Shown here one piece after another: positions 1-12,310 of a DNA stretch of 64,000 bases; the first letter of the stretch is position 1; the number at the start of each line of letters is the position of its first letter. Position numbers and translations under genes: made by a program. The DNA comes from Xylaria sp. FL1777 (lineage: Eukaryota; Ascomycota; Sordariomycetes; Xylariales; Xylariaceae): positions 1-64,000 of the forward strand of contig MU400724.1 of the NCBI GenBank assembly GCA_022578965.1. The letters are read 5' to 3'. The notes below the pieces were generated by a model that was not told the origin of the DNA, ran no database searches, and saw only the letters and a list, made by a program, of their open reading frames with translations.

Positions 1-743
1 CTTTCCTAATTGGGAAGTACTTACCGTAAGTGGTAAATAAATACACTGTACATAATTTTTAAGCATGGTCCAGACTTTTGGCCACAACCTACGTATATCA
101 GTACCTAAGGAAGTGCCTATAGGTACCTTAGGTACATACTACCTAGGTAATCTACATATTGTAAGGTAGGTATAGAGAGCGCTAGCCGATGCTGTTCAGT
201 GCCTACAGAAAGAGCAACGACCAATCAGATTTCCCAGAGCTATCCTGCTTCGAGGTAGGTAGTCAGCTCAACATCCCCTTACTTACGGAGTGTCAATTCG
301 AGGACGGAGAGCGACAAGACCGGACGGACCCTCGACTTTTTTTTTTTTTGCTCACCTCAGAATACCGCCGGGCCTAGTCGCACTACGCCTCCCTCTCGCC
401 ATCACATTACCGCTCACCCTCGCCCTCCTCTCCCTCTCGCTTCCGCTCAACCCTCACAACCTCCGGCAAGCTACCACACCCGTGCAATTGACCAGGTCAG
501 CAATTCGCCAGTTGCCGACTTCACGTGTTCGGTGTTCGGTGTTCTGTGTTCAGCGCCACAGTCCGGATCTACGTGGTTGTCCGTCTCCTGCTGAACCTTG
601 CGTCCCTTCAGCGATTGCCGCCAGGTAGCTGTCGCTCCTTCGTCTTCCTCTTCCTTCTCTCCTCGTTTCTTCCCTTCCCGTCCGATCCCTTGTCGCCGGG
701 CTTCATATCGCATCATACCATATCGTACTGTATCACATCAACC
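1..743. other. Upstream region of the PDH E2 gene
   Basis: No gene is visible here. Bases about 75-175 are rich in TAGGTACC-type tetranucleotide words seen in most intergenic stretches of the window. From about 345 to 720 the plus strand is strongly CT-rich, as expected for a fungal promoter and 5' leader. Open frames overlapping the E2 start are low-complexity and lack family features. Confidence 0.6.
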
Positions 744-2171
744 ATGTACGGCGCCGCATTACGAAGGCAAGGCCTTTTGCGGGTATCGGCCCTCCGCCCC
801 GGCTTCTCCCCTCTCGCCAGATATTACGCCTCTTACCCCCCGCACACCATCATCAAGATGCCAGCTCTGTCGCCTACCATGACGGCTGGGAACATTGGTG
901 CTTGGCAGAAGAAGGCTGGGGATTCTATTGCTCCCGGTGATGTTTTGGTCGAGATCGAGACCGATAAGGCCCAGATGGACTTCGAGTTCCAAGAGGAGGG
1001 TATTATCGCCAAGGTCCTCAAGGACGCCGGTGAGAAGGATGTCCCTGTTGGAAACGTTGGTACCCTCGTGTTGACTGCATTGTTGCCGTCGCTATGCTAA
1101 CTGCATCCTCAGCCGATTGCCGTCCTAGTCGAAGAGGGGACCGATGTGTCAGCCTTCGAATCTTTCAGTCTTTCGGATGCCGGTGGCGATGCCGCTGCCC
1201 CCGCTGCTAAAGAAGAGCAAAAGTCAACCGAATCCACCACCAGGTCCGCACCCGTGCTAACTTCTGCACCCGAGCCCGCCGAGTATGCATCGGAAGGCAG
1301 AATTGAGACGGCCCTAGACCGTGAGCCCAACATCAGCCCCGCTGCGAAGCGACTAGCAAAGGAAAACGGCGTCAACATTGCGAGTTTGAAGGGCACTGGG
1401 CCAGGCGGTCGTATCACTGAGGAGGATGTCAAGAAGATGGCCTCGACTCCTACCGCCGTATCTGCCGCCTCCTCTTACGTAGATACCCCCTTAACCAACA
1501 TGCGCAAGACAATTGCCAAGCGTTTGCAAGAGTCGACCCAGAACAATCCGCACTTCTTCGTCACCAGCAAAATCTCGGCTAGTAAGCTCCTGAAGCTGCG
1601 CCAAGCTCTGAACAGCTCCGCCGATGGCAAGTACAAACTCTCGGTTAACGACTTCTTGATCAAGGCTATTGCTGTTGCCTCTAAGAAGGTGCCTGCAGTC
1701 AACTCGTCTTGGCAGGGCGACTCAATTCGTCAGTATGACAATGTCGACGTCTCAGTTGCTGTCGCCACACCTACCGGTCTGATTACCCCTATTGTCACGA
1801 ATGTCGAGGGTCGTGGTCTCGAGTCCATCTCTTCGGCTGTCAAGGAGCTCGCCAAGAGGGCACGCGATAACAAACTTAAGCCCCATGAATACCAGGGTGG
1901 CACCATCTCCATTTCTAATATGGGCATGAACTCCGCCGTCGACCACTTCACCGCCATCATTAACCCACCTCAAGCGGCTATCTTAGCTGTTGGTACAACG
2001 AAGAAAGTCCCCGTTGCCGTCGAGGACGAGGAGGGCACTTCGATCCAATGGGATGACCAAATTACCGTTACAGCTAGCTTCGACCACCGAGTCGTGGATG
2101 GCGCCGTTGGTGGTGAGTGGATCAAAGAATTCAAGAAGGTTGTCGAGAATCCTCTGGAACTCCTGCTATAA
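744..2171 (+). CDS. LAT1: Dihydrolipoamide acetyltransferase, E2 of pyruvate dehydrogenase complex
   Basis: Mitochondrial E2 core enzyme, which moves the acetyl group from lipoamide to CoA. Two exons (744-1055, 1113-2171) joined by a 57-nt intron with branch point GCTAAC give 456 residues. Seen in order: a basic, Ser/Arg-rich presequence (residues 1-35), a lipoyl domain with the acceptor lysine in EIETDKAQ (about K75), a Ser/Ala/Pro linker, the peripheral subunit-binding domain ([13 protein letters not shown]), and the acyltransferase domain ending in the catalytic motif DHRVVDG. The donor GTTGGT is a little unusual. It was chosen because it alone keeps the family sequence [12 protein letters not shown] in phase. 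The start is the first methionine of the targeting peptide. Housekeeping gene, unrelated to the neighbouring metabolite genes. Family identity is certain and the intron very likely. Confidence 0.96.
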
Positions 2172-2561
2172 CAAGCCGAAGTCAGTAAAAACCACAAGGG
2201 GCGTCTGGGTATGATTGTTCAATAGATATTTAAAGATTGGGTTTGTTTGTAGCGCTATGCCACGAATTCCTGTAATAATACTTTATTTACTCATCAAATC
2301 CCTTGTTCAAAAACCGCGGCTATAAGTTGGGAATATATTTGGAGGGAGGCTGCAATGTTTTGCCACAGCTGATTGTTGTTGATATCGACGGAGTTTTACT
2401 ATTAACAAAGTATACTCTTTAGCCTCAATCTCATGAGTCGGCATCCTGACTATTTGCTATTAACTGCGTCTCGTATATCGAGTTATTTCGGAGTTACTAT
2501 ACGCCTACGCCGTAGTCGCCCTTCTATATACTCTTAGCTCCGTCTTCAGTAGTCCTTACTA
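2172..2561. other. Convergent 3' intergenic region
   Basis: Holds the 3' ends of the E2 gene (plus strand) and the glycohydrolase gene (minus strand). I see no further coding sequence. Confidence 0.5.
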
Positions 2562-4172
2562 TCAAACATCGCCATCGCCTTCGTCATCCAGCCTATTGCA
2601 AACTTGGTTTGCTATGGCCGAAGATACTTCATCGCCACTCCTGGGAGGTAGTTTCTTTCTCAACCCGGCCAGCACGTTCTATTCAAGGATCTGGAGTCAG
2701 TGACTGCCACTTACGATGAAAATGGAAAGGGTTCTGGGAGCTTGAAGTATTAATAGGAGTAGAAGGCCCCATTCAGGCAATTCGTGTTCCCGAGACCGTT
2801 AAAAAGGGGGTGCACAAAAAGACTCTAGCGCACTGACCTCGAGCCCAATCTGCAGTTGCGGACTGCGAGCCTGCTCGGCCTGTATCTCAAGCTGTGCTAT
2901 TTTCTCCTGAAGTTCGGTTATGCGGGCTACATCTGCAGGATCTTGGTCTCCATCACTGGATGAGGGAGCAGGCAAAGGCAAAACATCCTCGCCAAATGCC
3001 CGCGCAAAGGCAGCAGCCACGCTGCCGTCCTGGATCGCGAAAACAACATCTTCAATGAACGCACCCCATGTCTCGGCGTCCGTATTTCGAGATATCTTCG
3101 GGCTCAACACTTGCCTCCATGCTTTCGCGATCTCGGAAACGGGATTTCCATAGGCGCCACATCCCCACGCCCCCAACACGACGCGCCTGCACCCTTTCGT
3201 GGCGAAGACACGTAAGACGGCGTTCATCTTGCGCACCACGAGCTCGCGGTCGGCAGCATTCACGTACCGCCCGCTTTCAGTCTCTGGATGCCGGAGCATA
3301 GCGGCGCTCACGACATCGACGAACCAGCGGTCATTCTTGGGGAGGACATCTTTGTCATCTTCTCCTCCACCTCGGCCTCCGCCAGCTTCGGCCGTCCCGT
3401 GAGACGAAGAAGAAGGCGAGGACGCCGGGGAGGGAAAGGAAGGAGAAGAACCAGGCCGAAAAACCAGTACGTCGGGCGCGTATACGACGGCGAGCTCTGG
3501 AATTCGATAATACTCGTCACGGAGCGCGGGCAGGAGCGTCGTACGCATGCACAGGGACTCCTCCTGACTCGCCGCGCCGTTGAGAAAGCCGCCGCCGGGC
3601 GAGAGGGGTGAGGCCATGTTCAAGATACCGACCTTGTGCTTGACATCTGTAGGTTCCTCGCGACTGCATTGTCGTTGGTGCTTTTGCTGGTGCCTCTGCT
3701 GTTGGGCAGGGAGCGACCCGGAATCAAGGAGCGAGTGCGCGGCCGTTAGGGTATCGGCCACGCACAGCGTGATGCGCGGACCGTTGACGCAATGGGGGTC
3801 GCAACTCTCGTTTTCGTTCTTCATCCGGCTGTCATATGTAACCGCACCTTCATCGAGTGGCGCGCTGTTGTCCGTCGACTGCTCATTACCGAGATTATTC
3901 TGCTGTTTTCGTCTACGACTCCTTGCACCGAAGGATCTGTGCCGTTCTGCAACGCCGCCTGAGCCGCCATCCCGGGCGATCTTCTCCCCTTGCTGGTTCA
4001 ACCGAGGGGGATCCACGATAAGCTCGGAACGCTCAATCCCGCGTCTTGCGCGCGGATGCGCCGATAATAGCATGGGGATCACCTTGTTGATGGTGGCTCG
4101 AGCTCGCTTTGCCCGCGCATCGCGTCGGAAAGCTGATGGTGGCTTGACCACGGTTGGCTCCGTGCGGCCCAT
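2562..4172 (-). CDS. Microbial-type poly(ADP-ribose) glycohydrolase (TIGR02452-like)
   Basis: Macrodomain-fold enzyme family that removes ADP-ribose polymers or units. The recognisable signature lies at residues about 183-208: ILNMASPLSPGGGF followed by NGAASQEESL. The PGGG loop binds ADP-ribose and the QEE carries the catalytic glutamates. Further family sequence includes VVLGAWGCGAYGNP near residue 330. The first 110 residues are basic and of low complexity, and may carry nuclear localisation signals (inference). An unspliced frame would end at 2799, but a GTCAGT donor at 2837 begins an intron with an acceptor at 2679, adding 38 in-phase residues (model 483 aa, exons 4172-2838 and 2678-2562). 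That intron matches introns in two other genes of the window. The C terminus ends in a predicted amphipathic/coiled stretch (ITELQEKIAQLEIQAEQ). Family is clear. The C-terminal exon is probable. Confidence 0.82.
2679..2837 (-). repeat. Introner-like intron in the glycohydrolase gene
   Basis: 159-nt intron starting GTCAGTGCGCTAGAGTC and ending with CACTGACTCCAG plus about 12 nt to a TAG acceptor. The 5' block is nearly identical to the first intron of the GH3 gene, and an internal CAAGCTCC block recurs in that intron and in intron 2 of the class V PLP gene. Confidence 0.7.
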
Positions 4173-5435
4173 GTTCGTTCGTGATGTGCTCCGATTGCTT
4201 GCCCGTGCTCTGCTGTTCCTGCTCCCGAGGTCGTGAGAAGGGGCAGGGGAATACGTGGTGTGGCGATCCGGGGCCTCCAGATATCAATATAGGTATCTAA
4301 AGTAGCTTCGATAGGTTGATACCAATTAATACTATACCTAGATAGATTACCTACTACGTAAGTATGTGTGTAGGTAGGTAGGTAGGTCCTTACTTACTTA
4401 TTTACCTACTTTATATAGGTATGTACCTTGGTGAGTTAGATGAGATGGAGCGACTGACATAGCTCTCACCGTGAGTGGCCTCTTTACACACTGTTCCTGC
4501 GCCTGCAAAGATAAGGTGAGATAGCCTTCTCAGAACATGAAGCCTTTTGGGAGAGAACCTTGGTGGGTATGTACATGACGTTCGAGATGGGGAGCTCACG
4601 GGATGCTATTTGGTGGGTTTTTTTCGCGGCACCTACCTGAATACATCGGCGCCGTCCATCGTCGCTGTCCATCGTCGCCGCGACACGGATGCACCCTACC
4701 TACATACATATATAGCCATGTAGAACAAATACATGTAGTAGGTTAGGTACATAGATACGTACCTATGTAGGCAGGTATATACTTAGGTACCTCCTTATAT
4801 AAGTACTTACGTATAAGTGTCATCGAGGGTCCAATGCTGTTGTTAGCAAGGCCTAAATTAGGTACCTTGGATACCTTGAGATACTTTACTCACTTACATA
4901 CTTACCTACCTACCTTAGGTAGGTAGGTACCAGGTAGGTAGTTACCTGTTACTTTAGTAGTCTATACTAAATGTAGATAGGAGGTAGTTAGGTATAAGGA
5001 ATGCCAGCCTCTACATAAATAAGCACGTATGCTATCACTACCTCGGTACGCAGCACATGTCTTCTGTCTTCTGTTTTTGTTTTGTTTTGTTTTCTCTTTT
5101 TTTTTTTTTTTCTTGGTAGTGATCACAAATACCTGACCCTCACTTCCGTCATTTTGGCCGATGCGAGGAGCGCCAAGTCGGCTTTTGCCGGGATAAGCCG
5201 GGGCTCCAGATCCTTCGATAACGTCTTTCCCCCTGTGGTTATAAGCATGCGGTCATTTCGGCCCTGGGAATCGGCCGAACTTCTGCTTTTCCCCGAACAA
5301 GAGCATATCGCAATCGCATCTCATGACCTCATGGCATGAACGGCGTGCAGTTCCAGCCAGCCGCCTTGGACCACAGGTAGCAACGCGCACAGCACCACTG
5401 CCCGGATCGGCGAGCTGCATGCGCGAAACACCACC
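4173..5435. other. Divergent promoter region with TAGG tracts
   Basis: Gene-free region between the divergent glycohydrolase and Zn2Cys6 genes. Two blocks, about 4290-4440 and 4690-5020, consist largely of TAGG/CCTA tetranucleotide words. A T-tract lies at about 5076-5112. Small open frames look random. Confidence 0.6.
4901..4940. repeat. CCTA/TAGG inverted repeat
   Basis: Three CCTA-type units run directly into three TAGG-type units and form a near-perfect inverted repeat. It belongs to the tetranucleotide family found across the intergenic DNA. Confidence 0.7.
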
Positions 5436-7841
5436 ATGGATGACACCCCGCGAGCCAAGATTGACCAAAGACGTCGCCGACCTGCGCTCGCTTGTGTGAG
5501 CTGTCGACGGTCCAAGATCCGCTGCGACCGCCAGCACCCGTGCGGCGCATGTGTGCGGTCTCGGCACAAGACTTGCGTGTTCGAGGCCTCTCGGGGCCCG
5601 GTTCCACGGCGATCGGGTCTCGCTTCTGCCACGGCCGATCCATCTGGCACTGTCGAGACCGAGCGCCGTAGTGCGCTCGGCCCCGTCACGCCGGCATCCA
5701 GTACACCCACGGCCCCTGACCACGACCACGTCTCCCCGCCGCGCGAGCCGCACCCGGCCAATCTAGCTGTGCCGAGTCTGGACGTCGATGCCGTGCTCAA
5801 AAGACTCTTCCAGGTCGAGCGTCGCCTTGATGAGACGACCACCACTCGAGAGCCGCCCGCAAGACACGACCAGCGAAGCTCTCGCTTTGAAGCCCACGTC
5901 ATCGATAGCTACTTGGCCGCCGACATCCATGCCATGAGTAGGGGTGTTGTATCGAAGACGCGCTACTTTGGCCAGAGTCATTGGATGAACGGCATAGTAC
6001 ATGTTCGTCTCACATTCTCATGTCCAACACCCGTCCGCTCATCAATGACATGCTAGTTTAAATCAATGCTCGAGTTGTTCGAGCACCAGTCCAAAGATGC
6101 CAAGTCCGAGGCCATGGCCGTCTTAAATAGATGTAAAGCCCTAGCGCGATCCATTAAAGCACAACGCAACCCCGGCATCATCAATAAACTCGGAACGAAT
6201 ATCCCCCCCAGAGACGTCGCGGATAGGCTTGTCGATGGCTACCTCCGATCCATCGAGACCGTTTTTCGTGTTCTGCACGTGCCGTCGTTCAAACGTGACT
6301 ACAACCAGTACTGGGCGGCCCCTAATACGTCCGGGTTGGCGTTTGTGATCCAGCTGCAATTAGTCATGGCCATCGGATGCACCCTTTACGACGATTGTTT
6401 CTCCATGCGCAAGTCAGCAGTGCAGTGGGTAACAGAGGCACAATATTGGCTACTAGGCCCTCCGGCCAAATCCAAGCTGACGATTACCGGCCTACAAATC
6501 ATGATTCTCCTTACAATAGCGAGGGAGACTGCTTCTGTCGGCGGGGACTTGGTCTGGATTCACGTCGGATCGTTACTGCGGAGCGCCTTCTATATGGGAC
6601 TTCATCGTGATCCTAGCCGGCTTCCAAAGATGTCTCGCTTAGATGCAGAAATTCGTCGCCGACTATGGAACACCATTTTAGAGTTGGAATTGAAGACATC
6701 CATTGATTCTGGTGGGTTCCCGACGATTTCACCTGAGACCTCAGACACCAGAGCCCCGGCCAACTTGGATGACTCGGATCTGATGAGAGACGACGAGCTC
6801 AAAGATAACGAAGCGGGCGAAAGATTCACGGATATGAGTGTAGCTCTCGCCCTACGAGAGAGCTTCCGCGAACGACTTGCGATCTATCGAATGATTAATG
6901 CTACGCCGTTCCGAGGAACATACGATGATACAATCCAGCTACATCGCCGTTTCATGACGGCGTTCAGGGCTTTGATGAACCAGCTCAAGAGCTATCCATC
7001 TTCAGGGCGACAACCAACATCATTTCAGTGCCGACTTGTCGAGGTCATGACTCGTCGTTGCCTGATGAGCTTGCATCTTCCCTATCTCGGCCCCGGGCTT
7101 AAAGACCCGGCGTTCTCTTTCTCTCGTAAAGAGGTGATCGACACGGCTGTCAAATTGTATTATTTACTCTTGCCTTCAGCAGCTAATTTCAGTTCCTCGC
7201 TCCCCCTTGTGAACAGCGGAGATGACTTGGAGGTTCTGTCAACAGAGGGGGACGACTTGTCTCGATTCGCGATTTGTGCAGCTGGGTTCTGGCGAGTCCT
7301 CGCTAGCCAAGCATCTATGGTCGTTACCCTCGAACTTCAGACAACATTGCAAGAGGAGGATAGTCTGGGACCGCCGACACCCCGAACCGAGCTGTTGAAT
7401 ATCCTGCGACATTCTCTTCCCTATTACCTCTCTCGCATCAAAGCTGGCGAAACCAACGTAAAAGGCTACCTATTCACAGCTTCTCTAGCAGGGCACGTTC
7501 AAGCCATGATGAATGGCCTGACGGGACCGAAAGTCATTGAACCCATACTTAGCGCTGCCATCAAAACAGAAAAGCTATGCTTCGACCTCCTAAAACAGCA
7601 ACTTGTGTCAACGGAATATGCAAACGTGGGCAGCCACAATGAGTTCGATTGGGACTCGCTCATGGCGGCAGATGAAGAATGGGGAGAGAACCAAGTAAGT
7701 TTTCCTCGTCCTATTACGGATTAATTTACAATTATTGACTTTGGCAAGATGATGGGACCCTTCTATGAAGTTTCGAGCGTCGAATGCTTCCTTGGACCGG
7801 ATGGTGGTTTCGACTTCATGTCCCCTTCTGTGTCTTTTTAG
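5436..7841 (+). CDS. Zn2Cys6 fungal transcription factor
   Basis: Nuclear DNA-binding regulator. Residues 20-47 carry the binuclear zinc cluster with spacing C-x2-C-x6-C-x5-C-x2-C-x7-C (C20, C23, C30, C36, C39, C47). A Pro/Thr-rich linker follows, then a fungal-specific transcription factor domain (from DRLVDGYLRSIETVFRVLHV through GSLLRSAFYMGLHRDP and later). Exons: 5436-6002, 6057-7694, 7749-7841, giving about 765 residues. The first donor could instead be at 5997, two codons shorter and also in phase. The last intron (GTAAGT to TTGGCAAG) replaces a short read-through tail with 30 residues ending FDFMSPSVSF. It lies 950 bp upstream of the 2OG oxygenase and 5.6 kb from the 3' end of the PKS gene. 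A pathway-specific role for the PKS cluster is possible but not shown by sequence. Confidence 0.92.
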
Positions 7842-8790
7842 AGTCGAGAGCACTCACATCCGATGGTATTGTCTCCATTCAAGACTCGATGATCATCTCA
7901 TCTTGTATAATGTCCTCTGATTCAACGACGCTCTTTGGCGTGTGAATTGTTTGCAAACCCGTGCAGTATCATGAACCCGGGTCTTCTCTTCTCTATTGCG
8001 TGTTGCGTTGATTCCCAGCGGAGTCGGGCATTGAGGGCCATTTGCCTAGGAAACGACGTCCTGACTACCAATTTTGTGACTAGTAGTCCAAAACTATGCC
8101 CTAATCAAACACGGGCGTTAATGCTCAAGACATTCTAGTTTCACCCGCTTTCGGCGAAACAGTGATAACAATGCCCTATCAATGCTTGTATTCCCTGTCG
8201 CTATTTATTGAACAGCGGTTTACATATCTTCCGTGCTTCAACGCATAAAAACAATGTGAGGTCTACACATGATAATGTAAACAGGCGAAGACCCGATCAA
8301 AGTTAGGTTAGGTTGGAGAATACGGTATACATAGTGGCTGCAGTAGTGGCACTACCTCACGTCTTCCCCTCATCTTTCGCACACTGATGATTCGTGAATG
8401 GGCAACCGTCTCATTACTATTCGCCACGGCCACCATACTCGTCCCACTATAGGATCATCGGTTGATTCGTGTCGAGGTACGTCGGTAGTTGGTTGACGTT
8501 ATTCCATGAGACTTGTGCCCGTCGACGAAGTATGTAGGCATATAAGTTGGAGACATCGCCAGACGCCTTCTGCATGTGGAGATTTAACGATGAGATCGCC
8601 ATCACAGCTGAATCAGGATTTTTGACCGGTTAATATTGCTGTACATTTCTTTGTTCATCAAGACGACCGATACGCCAAACCGTGAATTTTAGCACCGCTC
8701 TATAAATAATCTATTTATATTTCCACCACTCCCACAACTACATAGTTACCGTGTTCGTCTATCTAGCATCTCCGCACATATCACGTCGCA
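7842..8790. other. Intergenic region, regulator 3' end and oxygenase promoter
   Basis: No supported gene. Apart from the oxygenase promoter at the right end I see only unstructured sequence. Confidence 0.5.
8701..8708 (+). promoter_or_regulatory. TATA-like box of the 2OG oxygenase gene
   Basis: TATAAATA lies 90 bp before the ATG and is followed by a CA-rich leader. This is a reasonable core promoter for the downstream gene. Confidence 0.45.
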
Positions 8791-10279
8791 ATGCCTCACA
8801 AGGTAATTGACCCTAAGCGAGAGTTTAACCCGGATAAGTACCCAGATTTCCCAGAAGGGCTTCCTACTATCGAGCTAGAGACAGTCTCGCTCGCCAAGCT
8901 GCTCATCGACAATGACGCTGCGGAATCAGACCGCGTGCTGGAAGTGTGCAAGGGTCGTGGCTTCTTCTACCTCGAACTGGCGGGGTGCGAGGCCGGGAAC
9001 ACCATCGCTGCGAAGGCGGGCCAGGTTGCCGCCGCCGCCGAGGAGGTGTTCAAGCTGTCACTTGACGAGAAGATGACGTATCGGATACAGGGTGAGTCGC
9101 TCGACGGATATAAAGTTGCCGGAGAGACGTACACCGATAAGGCCGGAACTAAAGATACCGCCGAGTTTTTCAACGTAGGGAAAAATGAAAGTAAGTTATC
9201 TTTCATTTCGCATTTGCGAAGAACTCCGTCTATTCTGTAGATTAGTGAGAATGGAGGATGGGTTCGGTGGAATAACCTCATAGCCAAGGCTCAGTTTATT
9301 CTCGGTTAATATTGATCTCAAGTGATGATCCCAGCCAATTGATGAAACACTAACTTCTGTGATGGAATATAGTGATTGTACCAGATGACCATATGAAGAA
9401 ACAATGGCCAGAGGTCATCAAGACGGCCAAACCGTTGTTCAAGGATTATATTACAGCCGCTCATAGCATTGGCATGTCAATAATGGGCGTACTAGCGAAT
9501 AGACTGGGTATAGACCCGGTTGAGTTCAATCATCGTCATCGCATAGAAGAGCAATCTGGAGACCACATTCGTCTTACACGAGGTCCAGCGAGGGAAAACG
9601 AGGAGTTACCTGAGATACAGACGCCAAGCCACACTGACTTCGGCACGTAAGTTAGGCACCAAACTTTGCTTCTGTGCTTTAGGTTTGCCTGTGTGGCCGA
9701 ATTGACGTTGCATCTAACACGTCTGTTTTTTTCGTGGTAGAATCACACTTCTAATGAATTGGTTGGGCGGTCTGCAAGTATGGTCGGAATCTTCACGTAA
9801 AGCGCAGCTTCTAAACCACGAGCCCGATGTGCCCGGAGAATGGTTGTGGGTACGGCCGAAGAAGGGCTGTGCAAGTGAGCATCCCACTCGTTTCATTCCC
9901 CCTTTCCGGTCGGCACTAAAGCGCGAAATCTCTTAATCAAAATAGTCGTTCATCTTAGACTCTACGCGCTTATGAAATCCCAAGTGGCAAAATGATTACT
10001 GACTTAGCTACCGAAGTCATCAACCTCGGAGACGCAGCCGTTAAGTTCACCAACGGCGTACTATGTGCTGGCCGCCATCGCGTCATCCCTGCGCCGGGTG
10101 TCCAAGGACGGTTCCCGCGCTATAGTGTCGTGTACTTCGTACGACCTGAGGATAAATGCATCATGAAGCAGTTGAGAGCTGCTGGTATACCGGACGGCCC
10201 CGAGGAGGAAAGGAATATCAATGCTAGAGAGTGGATCAAGCGGCAAGCGGCTGGGCTAGGGATCCAGTTCAAGAATTGA
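8791..10279 (+). CDS. 2-oxoglutarate/Fe(II)-dependent dioxygenase (isopenicillin N synthase-like)
   Basis: Soluble non-heme iron oxygenase expected to hydroxylate, desaturate or cyclise a small molecule using 2-oxoglutarate and O2. Four exons (8791-9190, 9373-9646, 9741-9874, 10017-10279) give 356 residues, normal for the family. The N-terminal DIOX_N-type domain contains CKGRGFFYLEL. The catalytic core holds the iron ligands H220 and D222 in HTDFGTITLL and H290 in GRHRVIP, plus the 2-oxoglutarate-binding R304/S306 in RYSVVYF. The last intron was placed so that VRPKKGCA joins IINLGDAAVKFTNG, the conserved core strand. A CTGAC branch point lies 15 nt before its acceptor. All ligands are present, so it should be active. 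As neighbour of a Zn2Cys6 factor and a PKS it is a plausible tailoring enzyme (inference). Confidence 0.93.
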
Positions 10280-11154
10280 CCATCTAATATGGACGAAGAA
10301 CAAAATAGAATGCAACGGGGCATGCGAGCCCAGGACGAAAGATGAGAGAATGATAGGGCATATACAGCCATCTGCAGTGGCCATGGCCAATCAGTACTAA
10401 ATCAGTAGCTAGTGTGCCACGAAGTAGGACGTCACGGCAACATGTGCTATGTGTTCCTCCACGAGCACACAAAGAGAAAGGGAGTAGAATTCGTTGTCAT
10501 TGCTTTGTTGTTATTTATCAGAAAAGCAAAATAGCAAAAACATAGAGCGCATTGATAGACCTGAAGCCTCTTATGGACTCTATCCATGCAGATATGCGTT
10601 CAACTCCAACTACCGCTAATTTGACGGTGTAACAAAACAGTTATGTGCCTCGCCTGCGTCCCTAGGGTTGCTGGGGAAAGGGGGCCTGGGAGGGTGAGAA
10701 TACTGATCGAAGTTTTGAAGTAGGTTGCTGAGGGATTATATGTATGCTTTGTACTAATCACAAGATGAATTACTAGACAAGTATGTTAATGATTCCGGAT
10801 GCTTAGGCATGTAGATAGACAAATGGATACAACAACACAAGCATGTCCTCTATTTAATTTGCTGCCATGTGCTTCTCTAATATAAGCGGCGCCTGTATAC
10901 CCGCCTGATGTATATTTGTACACTCTTACATACCTAGGTATGTATCAATGGGGGGTGAACCTCGTAACCACCTATGTACTTCAAGTAAAATAAAATGATA
11001 TTAACCGGCTTTATAGATTGATCATACAAATGACCTCTTGCTACCCGCGTAGGTTTCTTTTCTTCTTATCGCATTATTAAATCAAGCATTACTTATATAT
11101 CTAGGTAAAGTAGTCTAGGGCACAAGATCCCAACTGACTTGGCTGCGTATTTAA
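10280..11154. other. Convergent 3' intergenic region
   Basis: Holds the 3' ends of the oxygenase (plus) and the Rds1-like gene (minus). AT-rich, with no supported gene. Confidence 0.5.
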
Positions 11155-12295
11155 TCACGCCGCTAACAACATGTCGTTGACTTGTATCAGACCCGGGGCA
11201 GCAAGGGTATTGGCAACAAGAGCATCCGCGTTAGGGAAGTTGGAGGAGTTCGTCAGGGCAGCTATGCTGAGTCCCGACATTATGTTTTCTGTGAATGGGA
11301 ACAGAGCATCGAACGTGAGGACGCCGCAGTCCAATTTGGCGTTTATGATGGGCTCCGAGATGGGTAGCTGCTGGCCGACAAGGTATGTTACAAAAAGACC
11401 AGAGAAGTCGGTGTCTTGGGTAACCTGTGTGTTCCCGGTCAGGTCTGCCGAGAAGGAGATATACATATCGCGCGGCTCGGCAGTGGTGAGCACGTTGAGC
11501 GCCGGGAAGACAGGGATGGGGATCTGCGTGACATCGAATGGGCACGAGACGACGAACTGTTGCAGGGCCGAGAAGGCGAAGGCTGCGACGTTCGTCGTTA
11601 GAAAGGGCTTTTCCGACGGCTTGTGGTTCAGTATGGATCTGTAGAAACCGTTCTGCTCGCCCTCTTGCCCGATGACGGAAGAGACGGCGCGCACAGGGCC
11701 ATCGTCGCCGTTTCGCGCGAACGATTGTTCGGCGTCTTGGAGCGTACCCAGGACCACTGCGGTCAGGGTCTCGGCTAGGTTAAGGGCTTCTTCGAGCGTG
11801 GTTGTTGGAAACTTGTACGTGCACGGCCTAGGGACCAGCGGCGCATTGAAGTGCTCTAGGGTGTTGATCGCCGTTATAGCGTGCAACTCCTCTTGCTAGA
11901 GCCCGTGTTAGTAAATAGTGCGTGCCTAAGTGTGGGATACAACTTACAGCCTTGACGGTCTTCAGGATCTCAAGTAGCGCCGCCTCTGCATATTGAGGTG
12001 ACTTGGGTTCGAAGCCGGGCACATGGTTGGTAATGTTACTTATAACTTCATCGAAAAACGCGACCTCCAGGTTTTCATTAAAGGCGATGAGCTGGAAGTT
12101 GGCGATGCCGGCCTGGCTGAGGGTTGGGGGCGGCGGTAAGTTGGAGAGTAGACCATTGGCCTGTTGTTCAATGCTCAGGAGCTGTTGTGCATTGGGATCT
12201 GGAAACCCATCGGCGGCGGGCGTGGTACGCGGTGCAACGTAGGCTGTAGACAAGCCCAGCAGAGTGGCAGAATAAAGAAGTTGTTGCGTTAGCAT
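11155..12295 (-). CDS. Secreted ferritin-like protein (Rds1/LsdA family)
   Basis: Related to stress-response protein Rds1 and late sexual development protein LsdA, whose biochemical role is not settled. Two exons (12295-11948, 11895-11155) give 362 residues. Residues 1-19 form a signal peptide (hydrophobic, ending near STAYVA-PR). The following domain has ferritin-like four-helix features: FNENLEVAFFDEVI, then about 70 residues later the intron-spanning KTVKAQEELHAITAINTLEH, i.e. an E...E-x-x-H arrangement compatible with a di-metal site. The second half (FSALQQFVVSCPFDV...) is typical of the family. A TATA box and a GTGAA repeat lie upstream. Expression during development or stress is known for relatives. 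A link to the adjacent PKS is unproven. Confidence 0.85.
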
Positions 12296-12310
12296 GATTG
12301 GTAGACGTAA

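Noticed and set aside
290..1100. Frames overlapping the E2 start (plus strand 290-628 and the 5' extension of 525-1100)
   Set aside because: They translate CT-rich leader DNA, and the mitochondrial presequence begins at the ATG at 744.
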